Part shown: positions 12,881 through 20,728 of the stretch, piece after piece | Numbering within the stretch: position 1 is the stretch's first letter | Layout: each line of letters begins with the position of its first letter | Assembly: GCF_963677945.1 (NCBI RefSeq) | Contig: NZ_OY782578.1 | Span: 3,873,258-3,937,257, forward strand | DNA from: an uncultured Bacteroides sp. | GTDB lineage: Bacteria; Bacteroidota; Bacteroidia; Bacteroidales; Bacteroidaceae | DNA length: 64,000 bases | Direction of reading: 5' to 3' | The notes under the pieces: model-generated | Database searches by the model: none | Told to the model about the DNA's origin: nothing | The model's input: only the letters and a program-made list of their open reading frames with translations | Program-made: the position numbers and the translations under genes

Positions 12881-13210
12881 ATGAAACAAAAAAATTTACT
12901 ATTAAAATTTCTCTTGCATCGACAACATTATTTGCGTAAATCCAAACAAGTAACAAGTATCGTAGTCGATTAATACAAATAACCGTTGATCGGTGTTTAC
13001 GTTAATTTTTCAGGAACTTTCCTTGGCGTAGCAACCAATATAGATGGAAATTATTCTATTAATATAAATAAGGACTATCTGCTGAAGTTCAATTATAGAA
13101 CCTTCTCTCTCCTATTGACTATCTTAGATCTAGTTCTAGAAGGTATACTGATAATACGGAGTACAATGAAATTATTTTTTATTGCCCGTTTTTATAAATA
13201 TAGAAGTTAG
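12881..13210 (+). pseudogene. SusC-type TonB-dependent receptor, N-terminal relic with two in-frame stops
   Basis: From ATG 12881 the frame reads MKQKNLLLKF..., then KQVTSIVVD, a TAA (12971-12973), two codons, another TAA (12980-12982), and in the same frame PLIGVYVNFSGTFLGV followed by ATNIDGNYSINI. Joined across the stops this matches the carboxypeptidase-regulatory-like plug extension that begins nearly every SusC (VTG-x-VVD...EPLIGV...GT..GV.TDIDGNYS). The plug and barrel (about 900 residues) are missing; the frame ends at 13210, 27 bases before the GH53 fusion gene. This is the debris of the transporter that would normally head such a locus, lost by deletion and then nonsense mutation. 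Confidence 0.8.
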
Positions 13211-13237
13211 CCGAATAAATATTAAAAACTAAAGAAA

Positions 13238-15805
13238 ATGAAAACACGTTTAATAGCTCAAATATTTTTTTTAATGTCGTTTCTCCCTATGGCAGCACAA
13301 TCTAAAGATCCATTCTGGCTCGGTGCTGATATCAGTGGCACTACCATGCTGGAGAAGAATGGAGGCAAGGTATATGATGTACAAGGCAAGGAACTTGAGA
13401 ATACTACTCTCATGAAAGAACTTGGGTTGAATGCTATCCGACTGCGAATCTGGGTTAATCCGCCAAGCGGATGGTGCAACAAAGAAGATGCACTTGTGAT
13501 AGCTAAAAGAGCAAAAGCCTTAGGAATGCCTGTTATGGTGAGTTTCCACTATAGCGACACATGGTCTGACCCCTCTCATCAGACACCTCCTGTAGAGTGG
13601 AAAAACTACAGTTACAAAGAACTGAAGCAGGCTGTTGCCAGACATACGAAAGAAACGCTTCAGCTGTTCAAGGATAATGGCATTGACGTGAAATGGGTGG
13701 GAGTCGGTAATGAGACCACTGAAGGAATGCTCTGGCCTGAGGGACAGGCAAAAGAAAACATGAAGCAATATGCAGGTCTCACAGAGGCTGGCTATCAGGC
13801 ATCCAAGAATATTTATCCCGAAGCAAAGGTAATCGTACATCTTGACTGTGGCTGTGATGCCAAGCGATACAACTTCATTTTCGATGGTTTAAAAAAGTAC
13901 AATGCCCATTGGGATTTGATAGGAATGAGTGTATATCCTTACTGGGATCAGAAAGCCAAAGTGGAAACCACAGATGACGGCACTCTCAACGATGCCATAG
14001 CCAATATGAATGCATTGTGCAACAAATATGGATGCGACTGCATTGTTGTAGAGACAGGATATGAAGTGAATCGCCCCAATGAAGGACATTTGTTTATGAG
14101 AAAACTCATCAGGGCTACACGAAATCTTACTAACGGCCATTGCAAAGGAGTGTTTTATTGGGCACCAGAGCTTGAGGGAGAATATCCTTTAGGCGCTTTC
14201 AAAAATGGCAGACCGACGGCAATCATGGATGCCTTTACCGAAGAAAGCAATCGTAGCGAAAGTTCTATTATCAATAGTTCAACTGCTGCTTCTACTACAG
14301 ATACGAAGTATGGTAAAGTTTGCGGCTATGTATATAAAGGAGTTTACACCTATAAAGGAATTCCCTATGCAAAGGCAAAACGTTTCGAGATGCCTCAGGA
14401 GCCAGATGCATGGAAAGACATCCGTTCATGTCGCACATATGGTCCTTCGGCTCCTCAACCTAAGACGGATAGGTGGAAAAATGACGCCAGTGCCTTTTTC
14501 TATCTATGGCATGAAGGCGACCAGAGCGAAGACTGTCTTCGTCTGAATATCTGGACAAAAGATATTCACAACGAAAAGAAAAGTCCTGTAATAGTTTGGC
14601 TTCATGGAGGTGGATTCGTGGAAGGATGCGGACAAGATCACCCTGGTTATCACGGTCATAATCTGGCCGATAAAGGGAATGTTGTTGTAGTAACAATCAA
14701 TCACCGTTTAAATACTTTAGGCTATACCGATCTGTCTGATTACGGCGATAAATACCAATATTCTGGCAATGCAGGGAATATCGACATCGTGCAGGCTTTG
14801 AAATGGATTCATGATAATATCCAAAATTTTGGAGGTGACCCTGATTGTGTAACCATTTTCGGACAGAGTGGTGGAGGCGCCAAGACATCCAGTATGCTTT
14901 GCATGCCAATGGCACAGGGACTTTTCCATCGTGCTATGGTCATGAGTGGTTCTGGCTTCATGCGGGGCATGAAACAAAATCTAGCCAAGAAGATAGGACA
15001 GCGTACGGTTCAAATATTAGGATTAAACAAAGACAATATAGACAAGATTCAGACTCTAGATTATGAAACTGTATTAAAAGCAAATTCTCAGGCTATGAAA
15101 GAAATTGCTGCAGAAAATCCTAACAACAGTTCTTTTGGTCGTTCCTTAACATGGGAGTCAGTAATCGATGGTAATGTTTTACCTGCAGGTCTTTTTATGG
15201 ATGGTTCTGAAAAAATAAGTAAGGATATTCCACTAATCATAGGTTCTACCCTAAATGAGTTTTCTGCATGGCACAAACATGGTAAAGATATTAATACATG
15301 GGATGATGCCAAAGCTGACTTAGAAAAGACTATGGGTAAAAAGGCAAGCAACTTCGTAGATGCTTTCCGCTATTCTTATCCAGACGATGATGTAGATGCG
15401 CTTTACCGACTTGACACGATGGTACGTCCCGCTGCCATAGAACAGATTCAAACTCGTGTAGCTGATGGTGGTGCCCCGGTATGGAATTATTTGTTTACCT
15501 ATCAGTTGCCAAGCGAGGATGGCGGTTTCCATGCAGGACATAATGCCGATATCGCCTTCTATTTTGATAATGTAATCCGTTCTGCAAATATGACGGGAGC
15601 AACTCCCGAAGGTATTGAATTGGGCGAAATCATGAGTACAACTCTTATCAACTTTGCCCGAACAGGGAAACCTTCATCATTGGAACTCCCTGAATGGAAA
15701 CCTGTTACATCTTCTGAAATGAATACCATGATTTGGAATTGTCCAAGTTGCAGACTGGCTACAAACCATGATGCCGAGTTGATTAAAATACTTCGAAATA
15801 AGTAA
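13238..15805 (+). CDS. GH53 endo-beta-1,4-galactanase fused to type-B carboxylesterase (CE10-like)
   Basis: 855-residue secreted two-enzyme fusion. After a signal peptide ending in MAAQS, residues 25-335 are a GH53 barrel (DPFWLGADISG start; acid/base E159 in GVGNETTEGM; nucleophile E272 in VVETGYE). A Ser/Thr-rich linker (about 336-355) follows, then a complete carboxylesterase B domain (about 357-855) with the oxyanion loop HGGGFVEG, nucleophile S544 in FGQSGGG, Glu in GSTLNEFS (E674) and His in AGHNADIAFYF (H768). GH53 cuts beta-1,4-galactan of pectin type I arabinogalactan; the esterase could remove acetyl or aryl esters from the same substrate. It is the first of a three-gene rightward operon (20 and 10 base gaps), directly after the SusC relic. 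Codon usage looks more GC-rich than that of the leftward operon. Confidence 0.92.
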   Translation: MKTRLIAQIFFLMSFLPMAAQSKDPFWLGADISGTTMLEKNGGKVYDVQGKELENTTLMKELGLNAIRLRIWVNPPSGWCNKEDALVIAKRAKALGMPVMVSFHYSDTWSDPSHQTPPVEWKNYSYKELKQAVARHTKETLQLFKDNGIDVKWVGVGNETTEGMLWPEGQAKENMKQYAGLTEAGYQASKNIYPEAKVIVHLDCGCDAKRYNFIFDGLKKYNAHWDLIGMSVYPYWDQKAKVETTDDGTLNDAIANMNALCNKYGCDCIVVETGYEVNRPNEGHLFMRKLIRATRNLTNGHCKGVFYWAPELEGEYPLGAFKNGRPTAIMDAFTEESNRSESSIINSSTAASTTDTKYGKVCGYVYKGVYTYKGIPYAKAKRFEMPQEPDAWKDIRSCRTYGPSAPQPKTDRWKNDASAFFYLWHEGDQSEDCLRLNIWTKDIHNEKKSPVIVWLHGGGFVEGCGQDHPGYHGHNLADKGNVVVVTINHRLNTLGYTDLSDYGDKYQYSGNAGNIDIVQALKWIHDNIQNFGGDPDCVTIFGQSGGGAKTSSMLCMPMAQGLFHRAMVMSGSGFMRGMKQNLAKKIGQRTVQILGLNKDNIDKIQTLDYETVLKANSQAMKEIAAENPNNSSFGRSLTWESVIDGNVLPAGLFMDGSEKISKDIPLIIGSTLNEFSAWHKHGKDINTWDDAKADLEKTMGKKASNFVDAFRYSYPDDDVDALYRLDTMVRPAAIEQIQTRVADGGAPVWNYLFTYQLPSEDGGFHAGHNADIAFYFDNVIRSANMTGATPEGIELGEIMSTTLINFARTGKPSSLELPEWKPVTSSEMNTMIWNCPSCRLATNHDAELIKILRNK

Positions 15806-15825
15806 CATCTGAATACATAAATAGA

Positions 15826-17859
15826 ATGAATAATAATCTGATAAGAAAAGTAATGTTATGCTGGGTGTTGAGCTTATTAGCTACGGTTGGCATACATGCA
15901 ACAGAACGTGAAGTAAAATGGGATGAGAAAAGTCTTATCCTCAATGGAAAAAGAGTATGTCCTGTGATGGGTGAAATCCACTATTCGCGGGTACCAGCAA
16001 ATGAATGGACTGAGGCTGTACACAAAATGAAGCAGGGTGGTGTAACCGTTATTGCTTGCTACGTATTCTGGAACCACATCGAAGAAATAGAAAACCAATT
16101 CGACTGGAGTGGTCAACGTAATTTACGCTCATTCCTAGAAATTTGCAAGAATGAAAACCTACCGGTTATCCTGCGTGTAGGACCGTTCTGCCATGGTGAA
16201 GTCCGACTAGGTGGCATTCCTGACTGGGTATTTACAAAAGGTTGTAAGACGCGTAGTGAAGATCCTGTTTTTCTAGAGTATGTAACTCGTTTGTATAGAC
16301 AAATCTATACACAAGTTCAAGGCTTGCAATGGAAAGACGGAGGACCGGTTATGGCGATGCAGTTTGATAATGAATATCGTGGACGAAGTGAATATTTGAT
16401 GCACCTCAAGAAGATTGCCAATGAGATCGGTTTCGACTTGCCTTTCTATACCCGAACCGGTTGGCCACAGTTAGCCACACCTATACCATTCGGAGAGATG
16501 ATTCCTCTTTATGGTGATTATGCTGACGGATTCTGGGATCGTAGCATAAAAGAAGCAGCTGGCGAATATTGGCGAGCATTCAATTTCCGTCCGTTCCGAA
16601 TTTCAACTGCGATAGCTTCAGAACAGTTGAAGTACACAGGCGATAACATGAACAAAGGTGAGGAAGGATACCCATACTTTACCTGCGAATTGGGAGGTGG
16701 CATGATGACAAGTTATCACCGCCGAGTATATCTGTATCCAGAGGATGCTTACTCGCTTGCCATCGTAAAGTTGGGCAGCGGTAGCAATCTGCTGGGCTAC
16801 TATATGTATCATGGAGGAACTAATCCAGACGGAAAACTCAACTATCTGAACGAGATGCAGCGTACCATTGAAACCAACTGGAACGATCTGCCTGTGAAAA
16901 GCTACGATTTTCAAGCTCCTCTTAACGAGGTGGGATATCGCAATCCACATTACTATTTGCTTCGCAAGATACACCTTTTCGTTCAAGACTTTGGAGATGT
17001 GCTAGCGTCAATGGAAACTACATTTCCACAAGCCGACAAGCCGATAAGTAAAGGTGTTGACAGCTATCTGAGATGGTCTTACCGTAGTCAGGGCAATCAA
17101 GGATTCGTATTTATCAATAATTATGAGCGTTTTCAGAATCTTACAGCGAAGAAAAATATACAGTTCAACGTATGCGGAGTAAAATTTCCGCAGAATCCAA
17201 CAGTGATACCTGCAGGTACAATGTGTATATTTCCTGTAAATATTGCAGGCATCAAATATGCTACAGCCCAGATCATTGCTCAACGTGATGATAAAATCTA
17301 TTTAGAACAGATTGCTGGCGTGCCTACAGAAATATCCGTTTCGGGTAAAGTGCTGAAGAATGTTAAGGCACTCGGTTTGGTAAAGCCAGTATATAAGAAT
17401 ATCTACTTACTCAGCAGTTCTGATGCCAGTAAACTCTTCTTGAATGAAAATGAGAAGCCACATGAAACAAAGATGCAGTCAGTAACATTTAATAAGACAC
17501 AAGAAGCTGGAACTCTCAGGAAAATTACGATAGGTTTTGGTGGAGTAGCAGAAGAACCTGTAGATTCTGACTTCAATGATGCTGCTGTATACACCTTCAC
17601 GATTCCAAATCATGAGGATATTCTCGATATAGAGTATCAGGGCGATTGTGCTCGATTATATGCTGACGGAAAACTTATTGATGACAACTTTTATAATGGT
17701 CGTCATTTCCAATATGCACTCTGGCGTTTGCCAAAGAATTGCAAGCAATTGGAGCTCCGCATTTTGCCGTTGCAAAAGAATGCTCCCATCTATTTTCCTC
17801 GCGAAGCAGATACCACTCCTGGTGAGAAGATAATCAATATAAATGTGTTCAAAAGATAA
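15826..17859 (+). CDS. Glycoside hydrolase family 35 beta-galactosidase
   Basis: 677-residue secreted GH35 enzyme. A signal peptide ends near GIHAT. The barrel begins with FLNGKR-like SLILNGKRVCPVMGE and IHYSRVP, the usual GH35 opening. The acid/base Glu is in MQFDNEYRG (E183) and the nucleophile in FTCELGGG (E288). C-terminal beta domains (about 400-677) complete the protein. It would release terminal beta-galactose from the oligosaccharides that the adjacent GH53 domain makes from galactan. It is 20 bases after the GH53 fusion gene and 10 bases before the triple hydrolase, so these three genes are co-transcribed. Confidence 0.92.
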   Translation: MNNNLIRKVMLCWVLSLLATVGIHATEREVKWDEKSLILNGKRVCPVMGEIHYSRVPANEWTEAVHKMKQGGVTVIACYVFWNHIEEIENQFDWSGQRNLRSFLEICKNENLPVILRVGPFCHGEVRLGGIPDWVFTKGCKTRSEDPVFLEYVTRLYRQIYTQVQGLQWKDGGPVMAMQFDNEYRGRSEYLMHLKKIANEIGFDLPFYTRTGWPQLATPIPFGEMIPLYGDYADGFWDRSIKEAAGEYWRAFNFRPFRISTAIASEQLKYTGDNMNKGEEGYPYFTCELGGGMMTSYHRRVYLYPEDAYSLAIVKLGSGSNLLGYYMYHGGTNPDGKLNYLNEMQRTIETNWNDLPVKSYDFQAPLNEVGYRNPHYYLLRKIHLFVQDFGDVLASMETTFPQADKPISKGVDSYLRWSYRSQGNQGFVFINNYERFQNLTAKKNIQFNVCGVKFPQNPTVIPAGTMCIFPVNIAGIKYATAQIIAQRDDKIYLEQIAGVPTEISVSGKVLKNVKALGLVKPVYKNIYLLSSSDASKLFLNENEKPHETKMQSVTFNKTQEAGTLRKITIGFGGVAEEPVDSDFNDAAVYTFTIPNHEDILDIEYQGDCARLYADGKLIDDNFYNGRHFQYALWRLPKNCKQLELRILPLQKNAPIYFPREADTTPGEKIININVFKR

Positions 17860-17869
17860 ATGATTTAAC

Positions 17870-20263
17870 ATGAAAAAATTACTGCTTTCGTCATTACTTT
17901 GTATGGCAACTTTATGCTCCTATGCAACATCTGCTGATTCGCTAATAAGTCGGCAAAAGATCGTCGACAATGGAGGTACAGGGTTGTTCAAGGCTTATGA
18001 AGTCACAGAGAAAAGTTTACCCGGCTTCACTGTTTTCCGCCCCGAGAATCTCAGTTGGGCAGTAGCGCGCGAGAATGCTTTGCCCATACTCATCTTTTGC
18101 AATGGCGGTTGCATGGATGCCCCCATTCATTATGAGCGCATGCTTACCGATATTGCATCACATGGTTATGTAGTCATTGCAGTGGGTGAAATGCAAATGG
18201 TGCTTTTTGATCGTAAAGAACACTCCACACCGTCAACCGTGGTTACTACAGCACTCGACTGGATATGCAGTCAGGCACGTGATAAGAAGAGCGATTATTA
18301 CAGTTTTGTTGACACCACAAAGATAGCCGCAGCCGGGCATTCCTGCGGAGGTGCTCAGGTGTTGTGCAATGCTGCCGACACCCGCCTGAAGTCATACATA
18401 ATCTTGAATGCAGGAATGGGAAACATGACGATGGCAGGAGCAGATAGTAAGTCGCTCCATTCACTTCATGCACCCATTATATATATGACAGGCGGTACAG
18501 GCGATGTTGCTTACCAGAATGCCAGTCTCGACTATGAACGTATAGACAAAGTGCCTGTCGTCCATGCCGATATGCCGACAGCTGGTCATGGAGCTACCTA
18601 TACAGAAAAGCAGGGTGGAAGTTTCGGCAGATTGATGTTAGACTGGCTCGACTGGCAACTCAAGGGGAAAAAAGACAAAAGCGATATTTTCCTCGCCGGC
18701 AATATTAAAAATTATCCTGAATGGAATCTTCAACATAAAAATTTCAAAGCCCATGTTGGCAAGACGATACATGCCACCATGCCATGTAATATGCTTGAAG
18801 GAGTAACAGAAAGAGAATATACTATTTATTTGCCGGGAGGATACGAAGAGAACACTGATAGACAATATCCCGTGCTCTATCTGTTGCATGGTGGAGGTGG
18901 ATCGTGTGATGATTGGGAGACTTATGGTTCTCTTCGTCAGACCGTCGACAGTCTTATAGATGCAGGCTCTATCCGTGACCTTATTCTTGTATGTCCGGAG
19001 GCCAACAAAAACAATATGATGTACTTCAACGCACCAAAGTGGAAATATGAGGATTTCTTTTTCCAAGAGTTTATCCCATATATTGAAAAGAACTATCGCA
19101 TCAGAACTGATAAGGGTGGCCGTGCCATTGTCGGATTCTCCATGGGTGGTGGAGCCGCAATTGTCTATGGCGTTCATCATCCGGAATTCTTCTCTATGGT
19201 GTATGATATCAGTGGATACCTTCGTCGCCAAGAGCTTGACTTTCTGAAAAAAGACCCATCTGCTGAGTGGCGCCAAGAGATAATAGAAAATAATAATCCT
19301 ATAAAATGCATCCAACAAGGATCGAAGACCGACGTGAAAAATTGGTGTCAGGTAAGATGGATGGTTTCGGTCGGTGATCAAGACTTTACCCTAGAAGGAA
19401 ATATGGACATAGTGAAGGCTTTCCGGGAGAAAGGCATTCCATACCAGATGCATGTTTCTGCCGGAAGTCATGATTGGAAGTTTGTATCTCCAAATTTGAA
19501 AGAGGCCATCAAGCAGGCAGACTCTAATTTTGATGACTTATGGATCAGCAATGGTAACCGACATCTCTATGGCTTGCTTAGCCAACCTACTAATACTTTT
19601 GGGAAAATGCCATTAGTTATTGTTTCGCACGGATTCAACGGAACTCATGCCTTCGGCAAGAATTATATTAAAGCATTTAACGCTTTGGGATACCAGATCT
19701 ACAACTTTGATTTTGGATGTGGCTCAGTTTACAGTCGCAGTGACAACAATACAGTTAACATGTCAATACGTGACGAGGTGAACGATCTGAAGACCATCAT
19801 AAACTACTTCAAGAATCGCAGTGATGTGGACGCTTCGAATATCATTCTTCTTGGTGAAAGCCAAGGCGGCTTAGTATCAGCACTCACGGCTTCCGATTGT
19901 GCCAAAGATATCAGCCGGCTCATCCTTGTATATCCAGCATTGTGCATACCTGACAATTGGAAAGAGCGATACCCTAAAGCCGAGGACATTCCTGATACCA
20001 CACAGGTATGGAATGTGCCTATAGGTAAACGTTTCTTCAGTGAACTGTATAACATCAATGTATATAAAACGATTGGCAAATATAGTGGTCCTGTACTGAT
20101 AATCCACGGTGACAAGGACCCCGTAGTTCCTCTTTCCTATTCACAGAGAGCTGAGAAAACTTATAAGAACGCGAGGATGAAAGTTATTCCGGGAGCCGGT
20201 CATGGATTCAAACCCGAAGAGCTGAAAACATCAATTATGATGATGGAAGATTTTCTGAAATAA
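17870..20263 (+). CDS. Triple alpha/beta-hydrolase fusion (hydrolase - CE1-type esterase - hydrolase)
   Basis: 797-residue secreted protein with three alpha/beta-hydrolase units in series. Unit 1 (about residues 25-290) has nucleophile S158 in GHSCGG and His in TAGHGAT (H240), resembling dienelactone-hydrolase/PETase-like chlorophyllase folds. Unit 2 (about 295-555) is esterase-D/CE1-like with LLHGGGGSCDDW, nucleophile S424 in GFSMGG and His in GSHDW (H534). Unit 3 (about 556-797) has VSHGFNG, nucleophile S664 in GESQGG, Asp in HGDKDPVVP and His in GAGHGF (H778), similar to cinnamoyl/feruloyl esterases of the serine aminopeptidase type. All three nucleophile elbows are intact. Context suggests removal of several ester types from pectin or xylan. 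No catalytic specificity can be assigned to any unit with confidence. Confidence 0.88.
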   Translation: MKKLLLSSLLCMATLCSYATSADSLISRQKIVDNGGTGLFKAYEVTEKSLPGFTVFRPENLSWAVARENALPILIFCNGGCMDAPIHYERMLTDIASHGYVVIAVGEMQMVLFDRKEHSTPSTVVTTALDWICSQARDKKSDYYSFVDTTKIAAAGHSCGGAQVLCNAADTRLKSYIILNAGMGNMTMAGADSKSLHSLHAPIIYMTGGTGDVAYQNASLDYERIDKVPVVHADMPTAGHGATYTEKQGGSFGRLMLDWLDWQLKGKKDKSDIFLAGNIKNYPEWNLQHKNFKAHVGKTIHATMPCNMLEGVTEREYTIYLPGGYEENTDRQYPVLYLLHGGGGSCDDWETYGSLRQTVDSLIDAGSIRDLILVCPEANKNNMMYFNAPKWKYEDFFFQEFIPYIEKNYRIRTDKGGRAIVGFSMGGGAAIVYGVHHPEFFSMVYDISGYLRRQELDFLKKDPSAEWRQEIIENNNPIKCIQQGSKTDVKNWCQVRWMVSVGDQDFTLEGNMDIVKAFREKGIPYQMHVSAGSHDWKFVSPNLKEAIKQADSNFDDLWISNGNRHLYGLLSQPTNTFGKMPLVIVSHGFNGTHAFGKNYIKAFNALGYQIYNFDFGCGSVYSRSDNNTVNMSIRDEVNDLKTIINYFKNRSDVDASNIILLGESQGGLVSALTASDCAKDISRLILVYPALCIPDNWKERYPKAEDIPDTTQVWNVPIGKRFFSELYNINVYKTIGKYSGPVLIIHGDKDPVVPLSYSQRAEKTYKNARMKVIPGAGHGFKPEELKTSIMMMEDFLK

Positions 20264-20353
20264 AAAGTTTCTGAGAAGTATCTACTTCTGAATGCAGACA
20301 CCAAAGCTAATCGCTATCCACAAAGCGGAGCGTTGAGCAGGAAACACGGAGAT

Positions 20354-20387
20354 ATGGGGCAATTCCAAATTAGGATAGCCCCTTTTC
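20354..20387 (+). terminator. Possible terminator after the rightward CAZyme operon
   Basis: GGGGC (20356-20360) and GCCCC (20378-20382) can pair and are followed by four T. The stem is short and the loop long, so this is weak. The rest of 20264-20487 shows no gene. Confidence 0.3.
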
Positions 20388-20487
20388 TTATTATTCTTTG
20401 ATACGCTTTATTCCAACCCTTACAAATCAGCAACATCCACGATCAAGGATCACTAACCTTTTTTGAATTGTGACGAACATAACGGAC

Positions 20488-20523
20488 AAAAAAAAACCTA
20501 CAAGTTATAACTTATAGGTTTTT
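20488..20523 (-). terminator. Rho-independent terminator of tRNA-Ser
   Basis: On the minus strand a hairpin AACCTATAAGTTAT / ATAACTTGTAGGTT is followed by a run of nine T, 37 bases downstream of the tRNA 3' end. Confidence 0.65.
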
Positions 20524-20559
20524 GTACTGTAGTTGCCTGGTTTAATCCAAACTTCTCAG

Positions 20560-20644
20560 CGGAGAGATAGGGATTCGAACCCCAGGAACCTCGCAGTTCA
20601 ACGGTTTTCAAGACCGCCGCAATCGACCACTCTGCCATCTCTCC
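20560..20644 (-). tRNA. tRNA-Ser (anticodon UGA)
   Basis: On the minus strand the 85-base gene begins GGAGAGATGGC and closes its acceptor stem with TCTCTCC plus discriminator G. The anticodon loop is CTTGAAA (TGA, reading UCA), the T arm is GGTTCGAATCC and a long variable arm marks a class II tRNA, as expected for serine. CCA is not encoded. An identical copy lies at 44344-44428. Confidence 0.95.
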
Positions 20645-20684
20645 AAAAGTATTTTCTTTATTGCTCTTTCTCTCAAAAGCGTTG

Positions 20685-20715
20685 CAAAGGTACAACATTT
20701 TTTGAAACCTCCAAA
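20685..20715 (-). promoter_or_regulatory. Promoter of tRNA-Ser (Bacteroidetes -33/-7 type)
   Basis: On the minus strand TTTG (20715-20712) and TACCTTTG (20692-20685) are separated by 19 bases, a full match to the TTTG...TAnnTTTG consensus. The -7 box ends 40 bases before the tRNA 5' end. Confidence 0.6.
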
Positions 20716-20728
20716 CTTTTGGCGCATT

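Noticed and set aside
13130-13210. Possible SusD tail (RYTDNTEYNEIIFYCPFL in the second frame) after the SusC relic
   Set aside because: Only about 20 residues with weak resemblance to SusD endings; not enough to support it.
18638-19381. A 247-codon open frame on the minus strand inside the triple-hydrolase gene
   Set aside because: Antisense to a well-supported catalytic domain, no domain, no signal; a mirror of codon bias in the real gene.
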